A DNA stretch of 42,300 bases from Candidatus Lambdaproteobacteria bacterium (lineage in GTDB: Bacteria; SAR324; JACQKK01), in assembly GCA_016204605.1 (NCBI GenBank), contig JACQKK010000138.1:1-42300 (forward strand), read 5' to 3'. Below, piece after piece: positions 7,311 to 15,048 of the stretch (its first letter is position 1; each line of letters begins with the position of its first letter). A program made the position numbers and the translations under genes. The notes under the pieces are model-generated. The model was not told the origin of the DNA and did not search any database. It saw nothing but the letters and a program-made list of their open reading frames with translations.

Positions 7311-9155
7311 ATGGATGTGCTGAAACGGCGGATCGCGTTCCCCATCGCGCTGCTCGCGCTCGCGGCCTGCCTGGCCGGCACCCCGGCCGAGGCCCAGCAG
7401 CAGGGCGGGGCCCAACTGGTGGATTCCGCGGAGGTCTACCAGCGCCGCATCGAGGCGTTGGTGGCCGAGCGGCTTTCGGCCCTGTTCCCCAGCCAGAGCT
7501 TCGTGCTGCGCGCCTTCGTGGTGGGCGAGCGCACCCGCGTCCCCGTGGTGGCCGCCGCGCCGGGGGTGTTCGAGCTGCCGGGCTTCCGGCGCACCCAGGG
7601 CGAGCAGCCCCGCAGCGAGGAGAAGTTCCGGGTCGATCAGGTGGTCGTGCGGGTGGTGCTGCACGAGGACGTGGCCCCGGCCGATCTCCAGTACATCCGC
7701 ACCGTGGTGCCGCTGCTCGCCGACTTCAGGGCGGAGCGCGGCGACCGGCTCGACGTGCAGGTGGTGGCGCCCAAGCCGCCTCCGGCCCCCCCTGCCGCCG
7801 GGGTCGCGCCCGAAGCGGCCAAGGCCGAGGCCGCCGCGCCCGAGGCGGCTCAGCCGGAGGCCAAGGAGCCGGCCGTCAAACCGGGCGAAGGGATGGCCAA
7901 GCCCCCCGTGCCCCCCGAGCCGCAGGGCTTCACCGTGCGCGACTGGATCGTGCTGGGGCTGCTGGGGCTGATGCTGCTGGTGCTGCTGATCGTGCTGCTG
8001 CGGGTGTTCCTGATGCGGCTCCAGCCGGCGCAGCCGGCGGTCGCGCCGCCGCTGCCCGCCCTGGCCCATCCGCCGCCCCCCGTGCGGCGGCCCGAGGACG
8101 AGAAGCGGGAGCAGGAGCTGGCACAGGCCCGGGAGCAGCAGGAACGGATCGACAGCCTGCGCGCCACGGTGGTCAAGGGCCTGTTCGCCCGCAGCGATAT
8201 CGGGCGCCAGCTCGTCGTGGCGTGGCAGAGCGAAGGCGACAAGCTGGCCGCGCTGATCCACTGCCTGGGCCCCACCGTCGCCCGGCAGGCCCTGCTGCCC
8301 CACCTGGACCGGGAACGCTACCGGAGCCTGGAAGAGCAGGTGGCCCAGGAGGAACGGCCCTCGAACGCCGACCTGATCGAGGTGCTGCGCGAGGCGAACC
8401 TGTTCCTGCTGGCCAGGGAGATCACCGAACCGGAGCGCTTCTCCGAGGATCCGTTCCCGTTCCTCCGTGAGCTGAGCCGGGGCCAGATCGCGCACCTCAT
8501 CAAGGAGGAGCCGGTGCGGGTCAAGGCGATCGTGCTCAGCCGCATCGATCCCGACGATACGGCCGCCATCATGGATCAGATGCCCAGGGAGCTCCAGTTG
8601 GAGGTGGCCGTCCAGATCGGCAACCTCCAGTCGCTGCCGCTCGACATGCTCTCCGACGTGGCCAAGGCCCTGGCCGACAAGTCGCGCCACCTCCCCGACG
8701 CCAAGTCGGTGGATATCGAAGGGCCCAGGGCGCTCGTGGACGTGATGGGCCGCGCCGCCCCGGAGACCAGCCGCTACCTGCTGCAAGCCATGAAGACCAA
8801 GGACCGGCGCCTCTCGGAGGTCGTCGAAAAACGATTCTTCATGTTCGAGTTCATCCCCGAGGTGGCGGAGGAGCTGTTGCCGCAGGCCGTGCGGGCGGTC
8901 GCCAGCACCACCGTCATTCAGGCGCTCCAGGGCGCCGAGCCCGAGCTGCAGCGCAAGGTGATCCTGGCCTTCCCCGAGCAGGCGCGCACGGGGCTGGTGA
9001 CTTCGTTGCGCTCCGCGAAGTACGATCGGCAGACGATCCTGGAAGCCCGGCGCCAGGTGGTCGCCCGCTTCCAGCAACTGGCCGAGCAGGGCAAGATCGA
9101 CCTCAAGCAGATCAGCGATGCCTGGCAGGCGCAGCAAACGAAGGCCGCTTCCTGA
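7311..9155 (+). CDS. RBM3-like ring domain, membrane helix and FliG-like rotor domains in one protein
   Basis: 614 residues. Order: signal peptide (1-28); FliF RBM3-like ring domain (39-153) with LPGF (89-92) and the ending AERGDRLDVQVVAP; Ala/Pro/Glu linker (154-207); one membrane helix (211-233); cytoplasmic coiled-coil (about 260-285); then the three FliG regions: FliG_N-like (310-362, KLAALIHCLGPTVARQALLPHL), FliG_M-like (393-455, EEPVRVKAIVLSRIDPDDTA) and FliG_C-like (470-600, RFFMFEF ... ALQGAEPELQRKV). In a flagellum FliF and FliG are separate and the FliG torque helix carries Lys264, Arg281, Asp288 and Asp289 (E. coli). By ungapped alignment here these are Gln540, Gln557, Thr564 and Ser565, and EHPQ reads EEPV. 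It would place a rotor-like domain under a periplasmic ring, next to the MotA-like channel. The start ATG has only a weak ribosome binding site. Confidence 0.85.
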   Translation: MDVLKRRIAFPIALLALAACLAGTPAEAQQQGGAQLVDSAEVYQRRIEALVAERLSALFPSQSFVLRAFVVGERTRVPVVAAAPGVFELPGFRRTQGEQPRSEEKFRVDQVVVRVVLHEDVAPADLQYIRTVVPLLADFRAERGDRLDVQVVAPKPPPAPPAAGVAPEAAKAEAAAPEAAQPEAKEPAVKPGEGMAKPPVPPEPQGFTVRDWIVLGLLGLMLLVLLIVLLRVFLMRLQPAQPAVAPPLPALAHPPPPVRRPEDEKREQELAQAREQQERIDSLRATVVKGLFARSDIGRQLVVAWQSEGDKLAALIHCLGPTVARQALLPHLDRERYRSLEEQVAQEERPSNADLIEVLREANLFLLAREITEPERFSEDPFPFLRELSRGQIAHLIKEEPVRVKAIVLSRIDPDDTAAIMDQMPRELQLEVAVQIGNLQSLPLDMLSDVAKALADKSRHLPDAKSVDIEGPRALVDVMGRAAPETSRYLLQAMKTKDRRLSEVVEKRFFMFEFIPEVAEELLPQAVRAVASTTVIQALQGAEPELQRKVILAFPEQARTGLVTSLRSAKYDRQTILEARRQVVARFQQLAEQGKIDLKQISDAWQAQQTKAAS

Positions 9156-10353
9156 CCCGGCGCGCGTTTCCCTCGCCCTGCTTGCGCTGGGGACGCTGGC
9201 CTGCGTCCTGGTCGCCACCGCCCTGCCGAGTCCCGCGGCGGCGAAGAGCCTGCGCCGCTCGGCGCCCTTCATCCGCGCCCTGCTGATGAGCGATGCCTAC
9301 ACCGCCGTGGCCGACGAGGCCTCGGCGGTGCAGTACAACCCGGCGGGCATCGCGGGGCTGGCGGATGGCTCGCTCGAAGCGTTCGTGCCCGCGTTCTACT
9401 TCGACGACAAGATCAAGACGGCGATCCTGGAGCCCGAAAAGCTCCAGGCGCGCTACCAGAACCTCACCGATGCCGACTTCGAGAAGCTGCTCGGCGAGCA
9501 CATCTTCGCGCAGATCAACATCCGCATGCCGGTGGTCACCCTGGCCGGCCCCCACCTGGCGATCGGCCTGATCGCCGACGCGTTCAGCTTCGTCGAGATT
9601 CTCCAGAACCCCGTGCTGCCCGGGCTGCACATCGAGTTCTACGCGGACGAGGTGCTGTTCTTCGCCAAGGCCTGGAACCTGACCGAGAGCCTCGCCTTCG
9701 GCATCACCCCCAAGGTCATCAACCGGATCGGCCTGGACAAGACGTTCACCTTTGCCGAGCTGTTCGCCAGCGGGGGCACGCTGGACCTGGAGAGCCAGCC
9801 CGCCTTCCAGCAGCTCCTGGCGGGCACGTCCTACCAGGCCGGCGCGCTGGACGTGGGCTTCCTCTACCGCTTCCCCTTCCTCGAAGGCTGGCAGCCCCGG
9901 ATGGGCATCGCCCTGCTGAACATCGGCGGCTACAGCGCCAAGGATGGGTTGCGCGGCATGAAGTTCGGCAAGCGCCCCAGCGGGTTCGAGCCGCCCATCG
10001 CCGGCGAGATCCCCCAGATCAACACGGTCGGCTTCGCCGTCTCGCCCGCCTGGGCGGGCGTGCGGGTCACCCTGGCGCTGGATGTGGTGGATGTCACCCG
10101 CAGCGCCACCCCCGGCAGCGACTGGATCAAGCGCACCCGGCTCGGCCTCGCCGCGGAGGTCTTCCCCCACGAGGACGGCACCGCGCTGTTCTCGCTGCTG
10201 GCGGGGCTGGCCGGCACCCGCCCCAGCTACGGCGTGATGTCGCGCGTGTTCGTGTTCGAGATCGGCTTCGGCCTCTACGATGTCGAGCTCGGCAACGCCG
10301 ATGGCGACCGGGTCGACCACCGCACCGCCTTCACCTTCGGCTTCCGCTTCTGA
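9118..10353 (+). CDS. PorV/FadL-like outer-membrane beta-barrel protein
   Basis: 411 residues. A basic N-terminus and hydrophobic segment (18-42, ending PAAA-K) form the signal peptide. The segment SDAYTAVADEASAVQYNPAG (58-77) is the hallmark of PorV/PorQ and FadL-like barrels, in which a small hatch precedes the strands. The remainder alternates short amphipathic strands with loops and ends FTFGFRF with terminal phenylalanine, as needed for barrel insertion. The start codon lies 38 bp inside the FliG-like gene, so it belongs to the operon. PorV-type proteins act as surface anchors or shuttles in type IX secretion and gliding systems, and related barrels occur in the Myxococcus Glt machinery; a comparable outer-membrane terminus of the motor is plausible but unproven. 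Confidence 0.8.
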   Translation: MPGRRSKRRPLPDPARVSLALLALGTLACVLVATALPSPAAAKSLRRSAPFIRALLMSDAYTAVADEASAVQYNPAGIAGLADGSLEAFVPAFYFDDKIKTAILEPEKLQARYQNLTDADFEKLLGEHIFAQINIRMPVVTLAGPHLAIGLIADAFSFVEILQNPVLPGLHIEFYADEVLFFAKAWNLTESLAFGITPKVINRIGLDKTFTFAELFASGGTLDLESQPAFQQLLAGTSYQAGALDVGFLYRFPFLEGWQPRMGIALLNIGGYSAKDGLRGMKFGKRPSGFEPPIAGEIPQINTVGFAVSPAWAGVRVTLALDVVDVTRSATPGSDWIKRTRLGLAAEVFPHEDGTALFSLLAGLAGTRPSYGVMSRVFVFEIGFGLYDVELGNADGDRVDHRTAFTFGFRF

Positions 10354-10366
10354 GGCGGCCGGCCTC

Positions 10367-10528
10367 ATTCCATTTCCAATTCAACAATGCATGAACCCGC
10401 GTGCCTGAGGAGGCCCGCGCAGCGGGCCGTCTCGAAGGCCGCGGCCTGCGCCCCCGCGCCCTTCGAGACGCGCTTCGCGCTCCTCAGGGACGCGGGATTT
10501 TCATCCACGATCGAATGCGAAATGGAAT
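10367..10528. repeat. 162-bp imperfect palindrome, REP/MITE-like
   Basis: The two ends are exact reverse complements (ATTCCATTTC 10367-10376 and GAAATGGAAT 10519-10528). Nested inside are further matched pairs: CCTGAGGAG (10404-10412) with CTCCTCAGG (10480-10488), and GTCTCGAAGG (10429-10438) with CCTTCGAGAC (10460-10469). The inner CCTTCGAGAC-GCGCTTCGCGC-TCCTCAGG core is a motif recalled from repetitive extragenic palindromes in GC-rich proteobacteria. As RNA it would fold into one long cruciform-like stem after the operon, so it may terminate or protect the transcript. Confidence 0.75.
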
Positions 10529-10538
10529 CACCCCCCGG

Positions 10539-10565
10539 CCCCCTCTCCAATTCTTGGAGAGGGGG
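10539..10565 (+). terminator. Perfect 12-bp GC hairpin
   Basis: CCCCCTCTCCAA (10539-10550) and TTGGAGAGGGGG (10554-10565) pair perfectly around a TTC loop. Similar CCCTCTCC/GGAGAGGG hairpins occur at 24645-24732 and 30424-30557, so this is one member of a dispersed family. Placed 185 bases after the motor-like operon it could act as a terminator, although no U-tract follows. Confidence 0.5.
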
Positions 10566-10654
10566 AGCGGCACCGGAGCCTGTCCCCGAGGCGATCACCG
10601 TCCACTCGACGGCAAGTCACCGCAGATCGGCTCCAGGTGCGCTTTCGCGCGCTA

Positions 10655-10683
10655 TTGATTTTCGCGATGGCTGGTCCTAATGT
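10655..10683 (+). promoter_or_regulatory. Candidate sigma-70-type promoter for the large lipoprotein gene
   Basis: TTGATT (10655-10660), a 17-nt spacer and TAATGT (10678-10683) stand about 70 bases before the start codon. The spacing is ideal and the first box is close to consensus; the second matches less well. The region is AT-richer than its surroundings. Confidence 0.35.
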
Positions 10684-10752
10684 GGGTAGGAGGAATTTTT
10701 TGCGACCATACACGCCCACGCGGCGTTGCGCTGCTCAAAAGGAGTCCGCGCC

Positions 10753-13700
10753 ATGTCCCGATCGATCAAGCCACGCAGAAACAGTGCCGGTTTGTGGAGC
10801 CTCGCGCTCGGGCTGAGCGTGGTGGTGGCGATGGCGGCCTGCGGTACGGGCAGCAAGAAGTCGGAACCCGCGCCCATCACGCCGCTCAACACCGTCGCGG
10901 CGCGATCGGCCACCCTGCCCGTCGGCGATGCGACCTGTCCCTACGGCGGCATCTCGGTGCAGACCGGCGTGGACCGGAACGGCGACGGGACCCTCCAGGA
11001 TTCCGAGGTGCAGCAGACCCAGAAGGTCTGCAATGGGGCGCCCTCGCTCATCAAGACCACCGCCAGCGCGGCGGATGGCGGGGCGACCGACGGCGTGAAC
11101 GGCTGCCTCTACGGCGGCTGGAAGATCGAAACGGGTCTCGACGACGGCGCGGGCGGCGGCATCGCCGGCGACGGCCTCCTGCAGGCCGGCGAGGTCACCG
11201 GCACCAGCTACGCCTGCGCCGGCGCGCCCGGCAGCACGGGAGCAGCCGGCGTGCCCGGTGCAACCGCGCTGATCAAGACCACCGCCATCTCGGCAGATGG
11301 CGGGGCGACCGACGGCGTGAACGGCTGCCTCTACGGCGGCTGGAAGATCGAAACGGGTCTCGACAACGGCGCCGGCGGCGGCATCGCCGGCGACGGCATC
11401 CTGCAGGCCGGCGAGGTCACCGGCACCAGCTACGTATGCGCCGGCGCGCCCGGCAGCACGGGAGCAGCCGGCGTGAATGCGCTGGCGAAGTTCACGGCGG
11501 AGCCGGCGGGAACGAACTGTGCCACGGGCGGCGTCAAGATCGAGATCGGGCTCGACGACGGCACCCCCGGCGGCACGGCCGGCAACGGGGTGCTGGAGAC
11601 CGGCGAGGTCGATCAGACCAGCTATGTCTGCAACATCGGCACGGGCTCCTCCGACGGGGCGGCGGCCTCGCCGGTCACGCTGGCCGTCAATGCCGCCAAC
11701 TCCGCCGGAGTGGCGGCCTTCGGCGCGAGCCACTACCGCTTCACGACCCTTGGCGCGACCTCGTACAGGATTACGCTCTCGGACACCGCGTCCGACCTGA
11801 AGTGGACGCTATACGGCGACGCGGGGTTCTCGGCGGTCGTCGCGACGTGCGACGGGGGGACCAGCGGCGACGAGTCGTGCACGACGCCCCTCCTCACCAG
11901 CGGGGCGATCTACTACCTGAAGGTCGAGGAGAAGAGCAACATCCCCAACCTGTTCCGGCTGCGTATCGCGGAGCCTTTCCTGCTTCTGGCCGCTGACAGC
12001 GCGACGGGCGATCTGGTGCGGCTCGACCCGCTCACCGGCGAGTCGACCACGTTCCTCAACACGTTCGTCGACTGTGAGGGCCCCTGCGATATCGGCCCGG
12101 TCAGCGGCATGGTATACGACCAGGCCAGCGGCAAGCTCATCGCCGGCATGGGCGGCCAAGCGACTTGCTATGGCTGCATCTTGTCGATCGACCCTGCGAC
12201 GGGCGAGGCCACGACCCTGATCGACCGTGCGGATTTCGAGGGCACGGCGAATGCGGTGCCCGGCCTGGCGATGCGCGCGGACGGCACCATCTTCGCGGCG
12301 GTGAAACGCGGCGCCTGGTCCACGACCTTCTTCAGGTTCACGTCCGCCGCACCCACACCGACGCTGCTGGCCATGATGGATTCGACCGTGAATGGCGGCG
12401 GCAACGGACTCGGGTTCGACGAGGCCGGCACGCTCTGGCTGAGCAACGAGTTCGGCCTGTTCCGCGTCGATCCCGCGACGGGAGCGGCCACGTTCACCGG
12501 CAAGCTGCGCTCCGTGGGATTCAGCGGCAGCGGCGGCGGCGGCGGTGTCATCGATTTGGCGCTGATCGCGGACAGCAGGGCCTTCGCGTCGCTCGCGTCG
12601 AACCCGGGCGATGGCCGCATGTATGGGACTTCCAGCTGGGTCTGCTGCGATACGCACCTGGCCACGCTGGATCCGGCGAACCGCTTCGCCTATGACCAGG
12701 CTGCGCTCGCGGTGGATGCGGACGGGCTCGGGTTCGTCCCGCTGCGGGTGTTCCGCCCGCTGCTCACGCCCAAGGGTGCCGTGGCGTACAACCTCGGCTC
12801 GGGTCGCGTGGCGGTCACCTGGAGCCCCGTGCCGCTGGCCACCGGCTACAACGTGTATTGGTCACCCTCACCCGGCGTGACGCCGCAGACCGGCACCAAC
12901 CTCGGCCCCGTCACAGGAACCTCGGTCGTCCATGACGGTCTGGCCGATGGAGTCACGTACTATTATGTCGTCACGGCCATCGTGGCGGGCTTGGGCGAAT
13001 CCGCTCCCTCGCCCGAGGCGACGGTTACGGTCGGCCCGGTCACGGATGCCTTGCTCGCGGCGGACCGCAACGGCGATATCTACCAGCTCGACCCCGTCAC
13101 GGGGAGCCCGACGCTGGTGCGCGACACCTTCAAAAGCGATGGGCTCGGCGGGTTCACCAGCCTGGGGAACCTGAGCTCGATGGTCTACCACCCGCAGACC
13201 GGCAAGCTGTTCGCCGGATCGGCGGCGCAGTCGACCACGACGCCGGGCAGCATCTTCACGGTGAACCTGGCCACGGGCGAGGCGACGTTCCTGGCCGACA
13301 ACTCCAGTATCGACTATGGCGTGGCCGACATGGCCGTCCGCCCTGATGGCACCATCTATGCGTTCTACGAGGCGGGTCAGAACCTGACCACGGTGGACCC
13401 CACCACCGGGGTGGCGACCTGGCTCGGCTATGCCAACGGGATCGGCTGCTGCGGCAACGGGCTCACCTTCGATGGCGCCGGCACGACGCTCTACCTGGCC
13501 GACGACATAGGGCTGCACGTGCTCGACCAGGCGACGGGGGCGGTGCTCTCGAGCACGCCCATCACCTACACCGGGTTCCCGACGCTGACGGCCCCCCGCA
13601 TCAGCTCGATGAGCACCCGGCTCAGCAGCGGGGTGGTGTACGGCATCCTCAACGACGGCAGCGGCGGCACGGGGCCGCGCTACCTGGTGACGGTCAACCT

Positions 13701-14484
13701 CGCCACCGGGGACGTGGTGAACCTCGGCGAAATCGGCCTGCCGCTCGACGGGCTGGCCTGGGTGCAGGAGGCCACCACGCTCGGCGACACGGGCACCATC
13801 ACGGGGACGGTGGTGGATTCGGGGACCACCCTGCCGCTTGCCGGCGTGACCGTGAGCGGCACGGGGGGGCTGGTCCCCGTGATCACCGATGAGACGGGCG
13901 CCTTCCAGTTCACCGGGGTCACGCCCGGCATGCACACGCTGACGTTCACGTTGGCCGGTTACACCAGCGCCAACGTCACGACGATCGTCGCGGCCGGCCT
14001 GCCGACGGCGCTGGGCAACGTGCCCCTGTCTCCGCCGCTTCCGTCCATCACGTACAATTTCGACGATGGCACTCTTGGAGGGGCCACGGTCACGGGAACC
14101 TGGGGGGTGACGACTTCGACGTCCCACTCCGCATCGTATTCCGTGACGGATTCGCCGGGAGGCCTCTACACCAATTCCGCGGATTCCTCCCTCACGCTGC
14201 CGGCCGTCGATCTTTCCGCCTCGACGGCGCCGAGCTTGTCATTCTGGCAGAGCTACGAGATGGAATCCGGTTACGATAACGCCCGCCTGGAAGTTTCAAC
14301 GGACGGCGGAGCGATATTCACCCAGATCCAATCTTGGACCGGGACGAACCTCGCCTGGACGCAGCAGACGTTCGACCTGACGCCGTACAAGTCCGCGCAA
14401 ACCGTGATCCGGTTCCGATTTACAACGGACGGCAGTGTGGTCTATGACGGCTGGTACCTCGATGACATCGTGATCACGCCGTAG
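10753..14484 (+). CDS. Large multidomain surface lipoprotein
   Basis: 1243 residues. Signal peptide with lipobox AMAAC, lipidated Cys30. Then Gly/Asp-rich repeats of the type found in bacterial DUF7151-like modules (about 48-296), each with a G-D-G-x-L-Q-x-x-E-V segment and paired cysteines; two units are almost identical in DNA. A beta-rich domain (300-395) is followed by two propeller-like blocks of D-P-x-T-G repeats (about 400-670 and 765-1010) separated by a fibronectin type III domain (673-760). A carboxypeptidase-regulatory-like beta-sandwich (1015-1090, GTITGTVVDSGTTLPLAGV) and a C-terminal jelly-roll of the choice-of-anchor J/MAM-like kind (1098-1243, ending GWYLDDIVITP) complete it. 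Start: AAAAGGAG 9 nt upstream of the ATG. Adhesion or carbohydrate binding is a guess; no catalytic motif is visible. A hairpin follows the stop. Confidence 0.85.
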   Translation: MSRSIKPRRNSAGLWSLALGLSVVVAMAACGTGSKKSEPAPITPLNTVAARSATLPVGDATCPYGGISVQTGVDRNGDGTLQDSEVQQTQKVCNGAPSLIKTTASAADGGATDGVNGCLYGGWKIETGLDDGAGGGIAGDGLLQAGEVTGTSYACAGAPGSTGAAGVPGATALIKTTAISADGGATDGVNGCLYGGWKIETGLDNGAGGGIAGDGILQAGEVTGTSYVCAGAPGSTGAAGVNALAKFTAEPAGTNCATGGVKIEIGLDDGTPGGTAGNGVLETGEVDQTSYVCNIGTGSSDGAAASPVTLAVNAANSAGVAAFGASHYRFTTLGATSYRITLSDTASDLKWTLYGDAGFSAVVATCDGGTSGDESCTTPLLTSGAIYYLKVEEKSNIPNLFRLRIAEPFLLLAADSATGDLVRLDPLTGESTTFLNTFVDCEGPCDIGPVSGMVYDQASGKLIAGMGGQATCYGCILSIDPATGEATTLIDRADFEGTANAVPGLAMRADGTIFAAVKRGAWSTTFFRFTSAAPTPTLLAMMDSTVNGGGNGLGFDEAGTLWLSNEFGLFRVDPATGAATFTGKLRSVGFSGSGGGGGVIDLALIADSRAFASLASNPGDGRMYGTSSWVCCDTHLATLDPANRFAYDQAALAVDADGLGFVPLRVFRPLLTPKGAVAYNLGSGRVAVTWSPVPLATGYNVYWSPSPGVTPQTGTNLGPVTGTSVVHDGLADGVTYYYVVTAIVAGLGESAPSPEATVTVGPVTDALLAADRNGDIYQLDPVTGSPTLVRDTFKSDGLGGFTSLGNLSSMVYHPQTGKLFAGSAAQSTTTPGSIFTVNLATGEATFLADNSSIDYGVADMAVRPDGTIYAFYEAGQNLTTVDPTTGVATWLGYANGIGCCGNGLTFDGAGTTLYLADDIGLHVLDQATGAVLSSTPITYTGFPTLTAPRISSMSTRLSSGVVYGILNDGSGGTGPRYLVTVNLATGDVVNLGEIGLPLDGLAWVQEATTLGDTGTITGTVVDSGTTLPLAGVTVSGTGGLVPVITDETGAFQFTGVTPGMHTLTFTLAGYTSANVTTIVAAGLPTALGNVPLSPPLPSITYNFDDGTLGGATVTGTWGVTTSTSHSASYSVTDSPGGLYTNSADSSLTLPAVDLSASTAPSLSFWQSYEMESGYDNARLEVSTDGGAIFTQIQSWTGTNLAWTQQTFDLTPYKSAQTVIRFRFTTDGSVVYDGWYLDDIVITP
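11047..11481 (+). repeat. Two near-identical tandem coding repeats (222 and 213 bp)
   Basis: Unit 1 (11047-11268) and unit 2 (11269-11481) share almost every base over about 200 positions, for example GCGGGGCGACCGACGGCGTG in both. A degenerate third unit follows (11482-11640) and an older one precedes. They encode repeat modules of the lipoprotein (residues 99-172 and 173-243). The near-identity points to a recent duplication, and copy number could vary between strains. Confidence 0.85.
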
Positions 14485-15048
14485 CGGCAATGGGCGGGTG
14501 GTGCACGACCCGCCCGCTCGCCATCGTGCGCTTCCGGGTCGCAGGCCGGTTACGGTCTGCGACTCGGGGCGGCGGGACGTTGCCACAGCCTGCGCCGGGA
14601 AGCAGGGCGCATTTCACGCAAACTACGTATCGGCGATCGCGTTCGCGGCAAGACCCCCGACGCCACGGCGGGCTGGCTTGCGACCCGCGACGACTGCCTC
14701 GAAGGCCCGTTGCCGAGCGGCGTCAACGCCTTCCGGCCGAAGATCCCCGCCCTTTGACGCCGCCCGCTGCCTGCGCTTCCCGGCGGAGGTTGGGCGGCGT
14801 GGCGTTCGATCGGCCGGCGGCCGTGTCGCGGCAACCGTTCCCTCCGTGGGGCCAGAGCTCCTCGCCCGCCATATCGGCCCCGCCGCGACCGCGCTCTTTG
14901 CGGGCGGGCGCCGGGATGCTAAGCTGCGCCCATGGTACGCTGCAGCGCCGAGCGCCGGCGGCGGGCGCGCGCAAGACGATCGCCGGCGCGAACAAGGTCG
15001 CCGGTACGGGGGCGCGGCGCCCCCCCGACAAACCCGCTTCCCCCGAGC
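14485..15048. other. Intergenic region without visible gene
   Basis: About 560 bases of very GC-rich sequence. It begins with a terminator-like hairpin (listed separately). Open frames through it are arginine- and proline-rich, with no recognisable motif and no good ribosome binding site. An upstream in-frame ATG at 14932 could extend the following cytochrome gene by 39 codons, but the added residues look non-coding. Confidence 0.55.
14492..14515 (+). terminator. Hairpin after the large lipoprotein gene
   Basis: GGGCGGGT (14492-14499) and ACCCGCCC (14508-14515) pair perfectly around an 8-nt loop, 7 nt beyond the stop codon. No U-tract follows. Confidence 0.45.

Larger units (their letters stand above)
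10354..10752. other. Intergenic region with palindromic elements
   Basis: About 400 bases between the motor-like operon and the large lipoprotein gene. It contains a 162-bp palindrome, a perfect 12-bp hairpin and a candidate promoter, each listed separately. Short frames across the palindrome are by-products of its symmetry, and no convincing gene is present. Confidence 0.7.

Noticed and set aside
7239..9272. A 677-codon minus-strand open frame
   Set aside because: Antisense to the FliG-like gene, with Leu/His/Gln/Arg-rich shadow composition and no recognisable domain.
11047..11640. CRISPR array or satellite in the tandem repeats
   Set aside because: The repeats are in-frame multiples of three, encode protein modules and lack short repeat/spacer structure.
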